Positions 40,613 through 49,032 are shown, numbered from the stretch's first letter. The stretch: 62,505 nucleotides of DNA from Colidextribacter sp. OB.20 (GCF_009911595.1 NZ_QWKG01000022.1:1-62505); one strand, 5' to 3'. Program-made: numbers and translations. The notes: generated from the letters alone by a model not told the origin.

Positions 40613-42544
40613 ATGAATTTACAGCCTCTTTATGATGTAAAGGAGCGGCTGGAAGCCGCTGCCATTGCCGGCACCGGCCTGCTGGGCGAGGACTTCCGCC
40701 TTCAGCGGGCGGCGGAGGGCTTAAAGCCTCTGGCCGGGGCGAGCCCGGTGTTCGCGAAGATCGACGGCGGGCTGACGAAGCTGCTGTCCGCCCCTGCCGA
40801 GGCGCGGTCCGGCCTGCTTCTGGACACCCTGGCACTGGTGGATGCGGTGGTCTACACCCAGGGCTCCGTTGGGCTGGAGGGTAGGCTTACCCCTCTCCCC
40901 GTGGGCGGCGGCTCCTATCGGCAGGCGTCCTGTGCCCAGCTACAGCCCCTGCTCACCGCTCTCACCACCACTGGCGGCGGGCGGATGGAGACCATCAAGT
41001 CCGCCTGGGACAACCACCCCGAGCTCTTTGCCGATTTCCGGGTTCTGCCCGCCCTGGTGGCCGGCTTGGGGGACAGCTATGGGGAGATTGCCGACCAGAA
41101 TGGGAGGATTCTGCGAAGCTCCGGCCCCGCTGCCGTCCCTGTTTTGAAGGAGGGCTTTGACCCCGCTGGGGGCAAGGCTATGGCCCGGCGGGTCCAGGTG
41201 ATGGAGGAGACTGCCGGGGCGGCGGAAAACGACTGGTATCTGGAGCAGCTTTCCCAGGCGAAGAAGCCGGTGCGGCAGGCGCTGATTTTTGCCCTGCGGC
41301 ACGACCCCGCCAACGCCCAGATACTCGCCGGTCTGTGCCAGACGGAGAAAAAGGAGTGCCAGCGGGCCGCCCGGTTTGCCCTGGCCCGGATGGAGACGGA
41401 GGAGTCCCGGGCGTATTGGGAGGCCCTGGCGCAGAAGGACCTGGGGGGAGCGCTGGAGGCCATGCGGCAGTCCTCCGCCGGGACGGCCACCGACCTGACC
41501 GCCGGGTGGTTCCTCCAGATGGCGGAGCGGGTCAGGGAGAATCCCAATATGCCGCTGGACGCCAAGGCCTTCGGCCTGCTGGGCCGCCTGCGCACCGCTA
41601 TGAAGTGCAAGACCGGGTCCAAGGTCTGTGATGCCTTCCGGGCTGCCGCCAATCTGGGCGCCGCCCTGGACCGGGACTACGCCTATGAGGAGAACGGCAG
41701 AGCAAAGACAGAGCCCATGCGCTTCTATTGCAGGGGCGCCACCACCGACCCCGACTCCCAGCGGTATTTCAGCGCCGCCATGCCCTTCACCCTGATGCGC
41801 TCCATCCAGTTAACCCGGGACAGCGGCCTGTGCGCCCTGGCCGGGGAGCTGGCCGAAGCCCACGGCGGCGGGTGGATTGCCCCCGCCCTGTGCGCCGCCC
41901 TGCTCACCCAGGACAGCGCGGCGGCGGGACAGAGAGCGGAGGAGCTGCTGCGGCCCAAGTTCAAGCTGTTCGGCAGAAAGGACTCAGACACCAGAGTCAT
42001 TCTCCAGGATGTGCTGTGGGGCCTGTGCTGGAACAATAGCCGTTATGAATACAGGATCTACGCCAACGACCCGGCCAACAATATCAAGACCTTTTTCGAC
42101 CATGAGAAGCATCCGGTGCTCACCCAGGAGCTGGACCCGGTGTGGTTCGAGCTGCTCATGGAGCTGGGCGGGCTGGATGCCGCGCTGATGAACCTCCTGC
42201 GGCCCATGGAGCATCCGGTGATGGACAAGGTGGGGAAATACCTCTATCTCCGGGCCACACGCGGCAAAAATTCCGGCGGCTTTATGCAATATGTCCATGC
42301 GCTGACCCAATGCGGCTGGAAGGACTGGGACGGGTTCGTTGTCAAATACGCCCAGGCCCAGGGGGAGGTTTCATACTACTCCATTCAGACGATGTTGAAC
42401 GAGCTGCCTGTCCCTGGGAAGGAAAAGGCGGCTCAGCTCAGGGCGGTCAATGACCTGGTGGGAGCGAAAAGGCTCAAGGCCCAGTACGGGAGATGGCCCG
42501 ACGCCCAAATCAAGCAGGTCATCGCCCAATGGGAAAACGAATAG
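40613..42544 (+). CDS. HEAT-like helical protein of the MoxR-VWA cluster (DUF5691-like)
   Basis: A 643-residue, probably all-helical protein. The start at ATG 40613 has GGAGG upstream. The region 190-300 looks like HEAT repeats (QALIFALRHDPANAQILAGL, then RAARFALARMETEES). No catalytic motif is seen. Its place between the SWIM and MoxR genes fits the DUF5691 partner of such clusters, which I judge by position and helical make-up rather than by a sequence search. It may act as a scaffold for the ATPase. Confidence 0.7.
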   Translation: MNLQPLYDVKERLEAAAIAGTGLLGEDFRLQRAAEGLKPLAGASPVFAKIDGGLTKLLSAPAEARSGLLLDTLALVDAVVYTQGSVGLEGRLTPLPVGGGSYRQASCAQLQPLLTALTTTGGGRMETIKSAWDNHPELFADFRVLPALVAGLGDSYGEIADQNGRILRSSGPAAVPVLKEGFDPAGGKAMARRVQVMEETAGAAENDWYLEQLSQAKKPVRQALIFALRHDPANAQILAGLCQTEKKECQRAARFALARMETEESRAYWEALAQKDLGGALEAMRQSSAGTATDLTAGWFLQMAERVRENPNMPLDAKAFGLLGRLRTAMKCKTGSKVCDAFRAAANLGAALDRDYAYEENGRAKTEPMRFYCRGATTDPDSQRYFSAAMPFTLMRSIQLTRDSGLCALAGELAEAHGGGWIAPALCAALLTQDSAAAGQRAEELLRPKFKLFGRKDSDTRVILQDVLWGLCWNNSRYEYRIYANDPANNIKTFFDHEKHPVLTQELDPVWFELLMELGGLDAALMNLLRPMEHPVMDKVGKYLYLRATRGKNSGGFMQYVHALTQCGWKDWDGFVVKYAQAQGEVSYYSIQTMLNELPVPGKEKAAQLRAVNDLVGAKRLKAQYGRWPDAQIKQVIAQWENE

Positions 42545-42558
42545 AGGAGTGAACGACA

Positions 42559-43653
42559 ATGGCAGAGAAAAATGTACAGCGCCTCCCGGCGGAGGAGCTT
42601 TTCCAGCGGGAGATTGACGCCCTCATTTCGGCGGAGACCGACCCCATCCCCACCGGCTGGCGGATGTCCCCCAGGTCGGTGCTTACCTATATTGAGGGCG
42701 GCGCCACGGTCAAGGGGGTGGACATCACCCCCAAGTACATGGGCAACAGGCGGCTGGTGGAGATTGCCATCGCCACCCTGGTGACTGACCGCGCCCTCCT
42801 CCTCATCGGCGAGCCGGGCACGGCAAAGTCCTGGCTCAGCGAGCACCTGGCCGCCGCCGTCAACGGCGACTCCACAAAAGTCGTTCAGGGGACGGCGGGC
42901 ACCACCGAGGAACAGATCCGCTACTCCTGGAACTACGCCATGCTCATCGCCAAGGGCCCCTGCCCCGAGGCCATGGTAAAGAGCCCCGTCTACCGGGCCA
43001 TGGAGACGGGCTCCGTGGCCCGCATTGAGGAGATCTCCCGCTGTGCCAGCGAGGTCCAGGACGCCCTGATCTCTATTCTGTCGGAAAAGCGGCTGTCCGT
43101 CCCCGAGCTGGGGCTGGAGGTGCCCGCCCAAAAGGGTTTTTCGGTGATTGCCACCGCCAACACCCGGGACAAGGGGGTAAACGACATGTCCGCCGCCCTG
43201 AAGCGCCGGTTCAACATCGTGGTTCTGCCCACCCCCGCCGACATGCAGACCGAGATGGACATTGTCCAGACCCGGGTGGCCCAGCTGTCCGCCGGCCTGG
43301 ACCTGAACGCCCGCCAGCCGGAGCTGGATACGGTGGAGAAGGTGGTCACCATCTTCCGGGAGCTGAGAGGAGGGGTCACCCTGGACGGCAAGCAGAAGCT
43401 GAAAACTACCTCCGGGGTGCTGTCCACCGCCGAGGCCATCTCCCTGCTGGCCAACTCCATGGCCCTGGCCGGCAGCTTCGGAGACGGCTCCATCGCTCCG
43501 GGTGATCTGGCCGCCGCCCTCCAGGGGGCGGTGGTGAAGGATGAGGACAAGGACAAAATTTCCTGGAAGGAGTATCTGGAGAATGTGATGAAGAAGCGGG
43601 GCTCCGCCTGGCTGCCCCTCTACCGGGCCTGCCGGGAGCTGAACGGAAAATGA
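42559..43653 (+). CDS. MoxR-type AAA+ ATPase
   Basis: The 364-residue ATPase has Walker A GEPGTAKS (84-91), Walker B ARIEEI (154-159) and sensor-1 asparagine in ATANTRDKG (N201). The MoxR/dynein-like AAA_5 form usually remodels a target together with a VWA-domain partner, here encoded at 46264. It overlaps the DUF5682 gene by 4 nt (ATGA), showing coupled translation. AGGAGTGA precedes the start. Confidence 0.9.
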   Translation: MAEKNVQRLPAEELFQREIDALISAETDPIPTGWRMSPRSVLTYIEGGATVKGVDITPKYMGNRRLVEIAIATLVTDRALLLIGEPGTAKSWLSEHLAAAVNGDSTKVVQGTAGTTEEQIRYSWNYAMLIAKGPCPEAMVKSPVYRAMETGSVARIEEISRCASEVQDALISILSEKRLSVPELGLEVPAQKGFSVIATANTRDKGVNDMSAALKRRFNIVVLPTPADMQTEMDIVQTRVAQLSAGLDLNARQPELDTVEKVVTIFRELRGGVTLDGKQKLKTTSGVLSTAEAISLLANSMALAGSFGDGSIAPGDLAAALQGAVVKDEDKDKISWKEYLENVMKKRGSAWLPLYRACRELNGK

Positions 43654-46022
43654 GTCATCCAACATTTTTCGGAGTGCGCCACCTGTCCCCGGCGGCGGCG
43701 CACCGCCTGAGAGAGGCCCTGGACGCGGCCAGGCCGGAGCTGGTGCTGGTGGAGGGCCCCAGCGACTTGAACGGCCAGATGGAGTGGCTGTGCCACCCTG
43801 AGACAAAATTTCCAGCCGCCATCCTGGCCTACACCAAAACGCCGCCGGTGCGTACCGTGCTGTGGCCCTTCGCCGTCTACTCCCCGGAGACACAGGCCAT
43901 TTTGTGGGCCTATGAGCACGGGGTGGAGTGCCGGTTCATGGACCTGCCCTCGTCAGTGTTTCTGGCGTTCCGGGAGGCGGAGGAAATGTCTGTAGGGCGC
44001 GACGACCCCGGCGCGCCGCAGAAGAAGGACTCCGACGCGCCTGTAGGGGCGGATAATATCCGCCCGCAGGATACCACCGGGAGCGCCGGGGAACGGGCGG
44101 ATGATATCCACCCCTACACAGAGGACCCCGCCCAAACCACCGAATCGGTCTACAAGCGCCTGGAGACCCTCACCGGGGAGGACCACGACACCTTCTGGGA
44201 GCGGAACTTCGAGCAGGCGGAGGACTATCAGGCTGCCGCCAACGCCTTTGGCCGGGAGCTGCGGGCGGCGGAGGAGGACGGACCCCGGGACAGGGCGGAA
44301 ACGGTGGTCCGGGAGGCCTACATGAAGCGGGTGATCTGCCAGGCTGTGGACGCCGGCATTTCCCCGGAAAAGATTTTCTGCGTCTGCGGGGCCTTCCATG
44401 TGGCGGGACTGGAGGAGAACGCCCCCATGACCGACGGGGAGGAGGCCTCCCTCCCCCGGGCGGACACCACCGCCACCCTGATGCCCTACTCCTACTACCG
44501 CCTGTCCACCCGGTCAGGCTACGGGGCGGGGAACAGGGCCCCGGCCTACTTCGAGCTGCTGTGGGATTCCCTCAACGCCAGGGGGCTGGAGGAGGTCCCC
44601 TACCGCTACCTCACCCGGCTGGCCGCCGCCCACCGAAAGGCGGGGAACCTGGTGTCCTCCGCCGAGGTCATCGAGGCGGTCCGCCTGGCGGACACCCTGG
44701 CGGCCATGCGGGGGAGCCGGTATCCCGCTCTGGCCGACCTTCGGGACGCCTCGGTCACCGCCATGGGCCACGGGCAGTTCTCCGAGCTGGCTTTGGCGGC
44801 GGCGGACACCGAGATTGGCAAAAAAATCGGCTTCCTCCCCCAGGGGGTGGCCCGCACCAGCGTGCAGGAGGACTTCTACCGCCAGCTGAAGGAGCTGCGG
44901 CTGGAGAAATTCCGCACGGCTGAGCTCCAGCGGCTGGACCTGGATCTGCGGGAGAAGCTGAATGTCAAGTCGGAGGCGGCCGCTTTGGGCGATCTGCGCC
45001 GGTCCTTCTTCCTCCACCGCCTGCGGGTGCTGGGGGTCCACTTCGCCGCCCTCCTCCCCTCCCGGCAGGAGGGGGCCAGCTGGGGGGAGTACTGGGAGCT
45101 GCGCTGGACCCCGGAGGCGGAGATTGAGATTGTGGAATCCGCCCTTATGGGTGACACCATCCAGGGGGCGGCGGCCTTTGCTCTGAAGGAGCAGGCGGAC
45201 AGCAGCACCTCTATCGGCCAGGCCGCCGCGATTTTTCAGGACGCCTTTCTGTGCGGGATGCCCTCTGCCGCCAGGCACGCTCTGTCCGTCTTGCAGGGGC
45301 TGGGGGTGGACGCGGCCGCCATTGCCGACGTGGCGGACACCGCCTCCCGGCTCAGCCTGGTGGTGCGCTACGGCGACCTGCGGCGGTTTGACCCGGAGCC
45401 GGTGATCCCCCTTGTAAAGCAATTATACCTGCGGGCCTGCCTCACTCTGGCGGGGGCCTGCGTCTGCGACGTCAAGGCCGCCCCGGCGGTGACGAAGGCC
45501 ATGGATCAGATCAATGCCCTCCAGCTCAGCCACGACTTCCTGGAGGAGGACCGCTGGCTCTCACTGCTGGAAGAAATTTCCGACCGGGACGACCTGAACA
45601 CCCGATGCTCCGGCTTCGCTATGGCCATTTTGCTGGAGCGGGGAAAGGCGGACGAGGAGCTCCTCGCCCGGGAGGTGGCCCGGCGGCTGTCCCCCGGCGT
45701 GCCCGCCGACCTGGGGGCGGGGTGGTTTGAGGGGCTTGCGGGAAAGAACCGCTACGCCCTCATTGCCCGGCTGTCCCTGTGGCGGCAGCTGGACGGCTAC
45801 CTCAGCACCCTGGACGACGAGACCTTCCGCCGGGCGCTGGTGTTCCTCCGCCGGGCCTTCGCCGGCTTCTCCCCCAAGGAGAAGAACGACATTGCCGAAA
45901 ACCTGGGGGAAATCTGGGGAGTGACACCCCAGCAGGCAGCGGAGGTGCTGATGAACGACACGACAGAAGCCGAACAGGAGATTTTAAACAGCCTGTCCGA
46001 CTTCGACTTTGACGATATTTAG
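43650..46022 (+). CDS. DUF5682-family protein with in-frame palindromic repeats
   Basis: This 790-residue protein begins with the TraB/ChaN-like motif GVRHLSPAAAHRLREALDAA and VLVEGPSDL, and has a CVCGAFHVAGL block near residue 250, both typical of DUF5682. A long helical region follows. Residues about 113-158 (from VGRDDPGAP through VGADNIRP to ERADDIHPYTED) are encoded by three copies of the window's palindromic repeats and look like an insertion that kept the frame. The activity is unknown; TraB/ChaN relatives include haem-related and peptidase-like proteins. It overlaps the ATPase gene. Confidence 0.82.
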   Translation: MSHPTFFGVRHLSPAAAHRLREALDAARPELVLVEGPSDLNGQMEWLCHPETKFPAAILAYTKTPPVRTVLWPFAVYSPETQAILWAYEHGVECRFMDLPSSVFLAFREAEEMSVGRDDPGAPQKKDSDAPVGADNIRPQDTTGSAGERADDIHPYTEDPAQTTESVYKRLETLTGEDHDTFWERNFEQAEDYQAAANAFGRELRAAEEDGPRDRAETVVREAYMKRVICQAVDAGISPEKIFCVCGAFHVAGLEENAPMTDGEEASLPRADTTATLMPYSYYRLSTRSGYGAGNRAPAYFELLWDSLNARGLEEVPYRYLTRLAAAHRKAGNLVSSAEVIEAVRLADTLAAMRGSRYPALADLRDASVTAMGHGQFSELALAAADTEIGKKIGFLPQGVARTSVQEDFYRQLKELRLEKFRTAELQRLDLDLREKLNVKSEAAALGDLRRSFFLHRLRVLGVHFAALLPSRQEGASWGEYWELRWTPEAEIEIVESALMGDTIQGAAAFALKEQADSSTSIGQAAAIFQDAFLCGMPSAARHALSVLQGLGVDAAAIADVADTASRLSLVVRYGDLRRFDPEPVIPLVKQLYLRACLTLAGACVCDVKAAPAVTKAMDQINALQLSHDFLEEDRWLSLLEEISDRDDLNTRCSGFAMAILLERGKADEELLAREVARRLSPGVPADLGAGWFEGLAGKNRYALIARLSLWRQLDGYLSTLDDETFRRALVFLRRAFAGFSPKEKNDIAENLGEIWGVTPQQAAEVLMNDTTEAEQEILNSLSDFDFDDI
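43992..44021 (+). repeat. Palindromic repeat, GCGCGACGAC subtype, inside DUF5682 gene
   Basis: GTAGGGCGCGACGAC followed by CCCGGCGCGCCGCAG; the same subtype appears reversed at 46139-46164. It is translated in frame. Confidence 0.75.
44043..44069 (+). repeat. Palindromic repeat, GGCGGATAATATCC subtype, inside DUF5682 gene
   Basis: GTAGGGGCGGATAA followed by TATCCGCCCGCAG; translated as VGADNIRPQ. It forms an opposed pair with 44094-44118. Confidence 0.85.
44094..44118 (-). repeat. Palindromic repeat, inverted copy, inside DUF5682 gene
   Basis: CGGGCGGATGATATCCACCC followed by CTACA is the reverse-orientation partner of 44043-44069, 24 bp apart. The pair repeats the layout seen between genes at 46174-46241. 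Confidence 0.85.
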
Positions 46023-46033
46023 AGGGAACGCTT

Positions 46034-46241
46034 GTAGGGGCGCACATTGTGCGCCCGCGAATCCAGGCAGAGGATTCCCTGCGTAGGGGCCGACGACCCG
46101 GCGGCCCGCTGTTTCGGCGAATCTGCCCCGGTAGAGAGGCGCGCCGAGTCGTCGCGCCCTACGTAACGGCCATGTGTAAGGGCGGATAATATCCGCCCGC
46201 AGGGCAAAAAGGGGAACGGGCGGATGATATCCGCCCCTACA
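46034..46241. repeat. Cluster of five palindromic repeats between DUF5682 and VWA genes
   Basis: The 241-bp gap holds copies at 46034-46058 (GCGCAC subtype), 46083-46110 (GCCGACGAC subtype), 46139-46164 (reverse, GCGCGACGAC subtype), 46174-46202 (GGCGGATAATATCC) and 46217-46241 (reverse). The last two form an opposed pair like the one inside the DUF5682 gene. There is no other feature in the gap apart from the ribosome site of the VWA gene. Confidence 0.85.
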
Positions 46242-46263
46242 GACAACATTGCGAGGTGATTCT

Positions 46264-47424
46264 ATGTCGCAACAGGAACAGCTCTCCCGTTGGCGGCTGA
46301 TTTTGGGGTCGGAGACCCAGGAGTCTTTCTCCGGGATGGGGGGCATGTCCCTGTCCCAGGAGGAGCTGCTGATGGACTCCGCCCTGGGGGCCATCTACGG
46401 CGGACCGGGGGAGAGCTTCGGCGGCTCCGGCGGGGGCGGGGGGAAGGGACCCTCCTCCCCCCACATCTCCAAGTGGCTGGGGGACCTGCGGTCCCTCTTT
46501 GATCCGGAGACGGTGGCGGTGGTGCAGAACGACGCCATTGAGCGCAAGGGCCTGAAGCAGCTCCTCCTGGAGCCCGAACTGCTGGAGGGGCTGGAGCCCG
46601 ACCTGAACATGGCCTCCACCCTGCTGATGCTCAAGGACCAGATTCCAAAGAAGTCCAAGGAGTCGGCCCGGGCCTTTATCCGGAGGATTGTAGAGACGAT
46701 TAACAAAATGCTGGAGAGCGACGTGCGCCGGGCGGTGACCGCCGCCCTGAACCGCCGGGCCCACTCCCCGCTGCCCTCCGCCTCCGCCCTGGACTTTCCC
46801 TATACGATTCGGAGAAATTTGAAGAATTATAACCAGGAGCTGGGGACAATTATTCCAGAGCGGGTGTGGTTCTTCGACCGGGCCAGCCGGGTCAACCGCT
46901 GGAACGTGATTTTGGACATTGACCAGAGCGGTTCCATGGGCCAGTCCATCCTCTACTCCTCGGTGATGGCCTGTATTCTGGCCTCCATGTCCGCCGTAAA
47001 CACCCATGTGGTGGCCTTCGACACCCAGATTATGGACCTGACCCCCCTGTGCGCCGATCCGGTGGACCTGCTCTTCGGCTTTCAGATGGGGGGCGGCACT
47101 GACATTGCCAAGTCCATCGCCTACTGCCAAAGCCTGGTGGAGGTTCCGGCCAAGACCCTGTTCTTCCTCATCTCTGACCTGGAGGAGGGGGGCAACCGGG
47201 CGGGCCTGCTCCGGCGGCTGGAGGAGATGAAGGACTCGGGGGTGACGGTGATTGTCCTGCTGGCCATCGCCGACGGGGGAAAGCCCTACTACGACGCCCA
47301 GACCGCCCAGCGCATTGCCGCGATGGACATCCCCTGCTTCGCCTGCGCCCCGGAGCGGCTGCCTGAGCTGCTGGAGCGGGCGCTGAAGGGTCAGAGCCTG
47401 GAGGGATTGGCAAAGCAGGCATAA
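46264..47424 (+). CDS. VWA-domain (CoxE-like) protein
   Basis: The 386-residue protein starts at ATG 46264 (GAGGTGATT upstream). A Gly-rich N-terminal segment is followed by helices and a C-terminal von Willebrand A domain. The metal site D220-x-S222-x-S224 is seen in DIDQSGSMGQS, with MGGGTDIAKS and FLISDLEEGG after it. VWA proteins with intact metal sites pair with MoxR ATPases to remodel or insert metal in a target. It ends the five-gene cluster. Confidence 0.9.
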   Translation: MSQQEQLSRWRLILGSETQESFSGMGGMSLSQEELLMDSALGAIYGGPGESFGGSGGGGGKGPSSPHISKWLGDLRSLFDPETVAVVQNDAIERKGLKQLLLEPELLEGLEPDLNMASTLLMLKDQIPKKSKESARAFIRRIVETINKMLESDVRRAVTAALNRRAHSPLPSASALDFPYTIRRNLKNYNQELGTIIPERVWFFDRASRVNRWNVILDIDQSGSMGQSILYSSVMACILASMSAVNTHVVAFDTQIMDLTPLCADPVDLLFGFQMGGGTDIAKSIAYCQSLVEVPAKTLFFLISDLEEGGNRAGLLRRLEEMKDSGVTVIVLLAIADGGKPYYDAQTAQRIAAMDIPCFACAPERLPELLERALKGQSLEGLAKQA

Positions 47425-47427
47425 AAG

Positions 47428-47458
47428 GAGGCGGGCACGGCCTGTCCGTACCCGCCTC
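47428..47458. terminator. Terminator after the MoxR-VWA cluster
   Basis: GAGGCGGGCACGG and CCGTACCCGCCTC form a 13-bp stem (one mismatch) with a 5-nt loop between converging genes. Confidence 0.6.
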
Positions 47459-47471
47459 GGGTCCACATATT

Positions 47472-47594
47472 TTATGCGGCGGCGGCCGCCAGCTCCTCCT
47501 GGGCCTCCCGCTCGTTGTCAGCGGAGAAGCAAAACCGCCCCGCCCAGTCGTAGACCTCTACATGTCCTCTTACCCATACAATGTTATACTCCAT
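47472..47594 (-). CDS. Small protein of 40 residues
   Basis: ATG at 47594 lies behind a strong AAGGAGC and opens a 40-codon frame (MEYNIVWVRGHVEVYDWAGR...) ending in five alanines. Aromatic residues, an acidic middle (DNEREAQEEL) and the ribosome site suggest a real small cytosolic protein. No family is recognised. It is divergent from the 58-residue gene at 47689, with a dyad between them. Confidence 0.6.
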   Translation of the reverse strand: MEYNIVWVRGHVEVYDWAGRFCFSADNEREAQEELAAAAA

Positions 47595-47610
47595 AGCGTC
47601 TTGCTCCTTT

Positions 47611-47636
47611 CTTGTATTGTAATCACAGTATACAAG
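47611..47636. promoter_or_regulatory. Dyad between two small divergent genes
   Basis: CTTGTAT and ATACAAG are inverted around 12 bp, with -10-like boxes on both strands (TATACT on minus). It may be a shared operator; the half-sites resemble those of the toxin-antitoxin operator at 47898-47928. Confidence 0.4.
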
Positions 47637-47688
47637 AGGAGAAGTCCCATAAACCGGACTTTTGTCCGGCCCGGAGGAGGGAATTTTA

Positions 47689-47865
47689 TTGGACACCATC
47701 TTTTACACGGTCCGCTCCATCAACGGCGATTATGCTGATTTAGTCACGGACGGCGGCCAGGAGCACTCCATTACTATGTTCCTGCTCCCTGAGGGCGTCA
47801 CCGTGGGAAGCAGGCTCAAGCTGGAGAATTTTCAGTGGGAGCTGGTATCAGAAAATTTCAGCTGA
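47689..47865 (+). CDS. Small DUF3006-like protein
   Basis: TTG at 47689 has GGAGGAGGG 8 nt upstream and begins a 58-codon frame (MDTIFYTVRSINGDYADLVT...). The layout, a short beta protein stating a value to be protected or encoded (YADLVTDGGQEHSI, then LPEGVTVGSRLKL), resembles DUF3006. Function is unknown. A small hairpin (CCGGAC / GTCCGG, 47652-47667) lies before the ribosome site. Confidence 0.6.
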   Translation: MDTIFYTVRSINGDYADLVTDGGQEHSITMFLLPEGVTVGSRLKLENFQWELVSENFS

Positions 47866-47889
47866 CAGTGCTGAGCAAGAAAATTCCAC

Positions 47890-47928
47890 TTGAATTATTG
47901 TACAGAATAATGTTATAATAATGTACAA
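47890..47928 (+). promoter_or_regulatory. Promoter and operator of the toxin-antitoxin pair
   Basis: TTGAAT (47890-47895) and TATAAT (47914-47919) are spaced by 18 bp. A perfect inverted repeat TTGTACA (47898-47904) / TGTACAA (47922-47928) brackets the -10 box, as expected for autoregulation by the antitoxin. Confidence 0.75.
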
Positions 47929-47943
47929 GAAGGGGGTGCCGGA

Positions 47944-48219
47944 ATGCCGCAAATCAGACCGATTACAGATCTGCGTAATACCAATGAAATTTCAGAGATT
48001 TGTCATGCGTGCTCAGAGCCGATTTTTATTACAAAAAACGGCTATGGAGACCTGGTGGTCATGAGCATGGAAACCTATGACAGCATGGTCGGAATTGCCG
48101 AAACAGACGCGGCCATTGCCGAGGCTGAGGCGGAATTTGAGCGTGATGGGCAGCTTTTTGACGCGAAAGAGATGTTGACATCACTGAGGAGGAAACACCT
48201 TGGAACAGTACAGCGTTAA
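47944..48219 (+). CDS. Phd/YefM-family antitoxin
   Basis: The 91-residue protein (MPQIRPITDLRNTNEISEIC, then EPIFITKNGYGDLVVMSME) has the Phd/YefM DNA-binding fold at the N-terminus and an acidic, toxin-binding C-terminus. AGGGGGTG precedes the ATG. Its end overlaps the toxin gene by 20 nt. It should neutralise the toxin and repress the shared promoter. Confidence 0.92.
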   Translation: MPQIRPITDLRNTNEISEICHACSEPIFITKNGYGDLVVMSMETYDSMVGIAETDAAIAEAEAEFERDGQLFDAKEMLTSLRRKHLGTVQR

Positions 48220-48502
48220 GCTGTTGGGACGTGCGCGGCGGGATTTGGATGGAATCTATGCCTACATTGCAAAAGCTCTGCTGGAACCGGAGACCGCCAT
48301 ATCCCTGGTAGAGAAAATTGAGGCGCAGATTCTCTCACTGGGCTCAATGCCCTATCGCTGCCCGGAGCGGAGAAGAGGGGCCTATGGCAATCGGGGATAT
48401 CGAGAACTGATGGTGGGAAATTATACCGCCATTTATCGAATTGATGAGGTTGAAAATCAGGTTATTGTGGTAACAGTCCGTTATTCCCGCAGTAATTTTT
48501 AA
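48200..48502 (+). CDS. RelE/ParE-family toxin
   Basis: A 100-residue basic protein (YSVKLLGRARRDLDGIYAYI, then GNRGYRELMVGNYTAIYRID and VVTVRYSRSNF) of the RelE/ParE fold. The N-terminal VKLLGRARRDLDGIYAYIA helix pair is closer to ParE (gyrase poison) than to ribosome-dependent RelE, but the target cannot be fixed by eye. It is a single operon with the antitoxin and ends in a strong terminator. Confidence 0.9.
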   Translation: MEQYSVKLLGRARRDLDGIYAYIAKALLEPETAISLVEKIEAQILSLGSMPYRCPERRRGAYGNRGYRELMVGNYTAIYRIDEVENQVIVVTVRYSRSNF

Positions 48503-48514
48503 CGAAACCAGAAT

Positions 48515-48542
48515 AAAATCCCGGCCTTGCGGCCGGGATTTT
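48515..48542. terminator. Bidirectional terminator after the toxin gene
   Basis: AAAATCCCGGCC and GGCCGGGATTTT form a perfect 12-bp stem with a 4-nt loop and T/A runs on both sides. Confidence 0.85.
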
Positions 48543-48546
48543 CCTT

Positions 48547-49032
48547 CTATTTGGACCAATTTTTTAGATAATCAGCAATAGGCCCCGGAGCAAGATACTT
48601 GGCGTTCTGCCGGGCACTGGGGCGGACCTCCCCGTCCCGTTCATCCGGGTCTGCGCCTGCGTCTAAAAGCAGCTTGACCATTTCAAAGGCCCGGTCGTAG
48701 GAGTGGGTCTGGGCGGCGTACATGGCGGAGCAGAGCAAGCTGCGACCATCGAGTTTGACGTCTGCTCCCCGCTTTAGGAGCTCCCGCAGGACCTCAACCT
48801 CACACGCTTGAGTGGCAAAAAACAGGTCGGAGCACCCCGCGTGATCCTTGTGATTTACGTTGTCGTAATGCTTCAGCAATTCCAGTGCGTCCTGGGTCTG
48901 GTGAAGGAGAATTGCGTATGTAAACTCTGTCCTGCCGAAGTCATCCTCGGGCAGGGGACCAAGCGCCTGAGACTGCGGCTCGGTTTTGGGGAAAAGCTTT
49001 TTCATTGCGGCTTTGAAGCTTTTGTTGTCCAT
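48547..49032 (-). CDS. Ankyrin-repeat protein
   Basis: This 161-residue protein starts at ATG 49032 (GGGAGG upstream). Two to three ankyrin repeats cover residues about 55-150 (ALELLKHYDNVNHKDHAGCS, VEVLRELLKRGADVKLDGRS, FEMVKLLLDAGADPDERDGE). It has no signal peptide and probably binds another protein in the cytosol. It follows the CoA-transferase gene by 30 bp in the same direction, but a functional link is doubtful. Confidence 0.85.
   Translation of the reverse strand: MDNKSFKAAMKKLFPKTEPQSQALGPLPEDDFGRTEFTYAILLHQTQDALELLKHYDNVNHKDHAGCSDLFFATQACEVEVLRELLKRGADVKLDGRSLLCSAMYAAQTHSYDRAFEMVKLLLDAGADPDERDGEVRPSARQNAKYLAPGPIADYLKNWSK

Noticed and set aside
44043-46241. CRISPR array
   Set aside because: The repeats are palindromic, of several subtypes and orientations, with irregular spacing and no cas genes.
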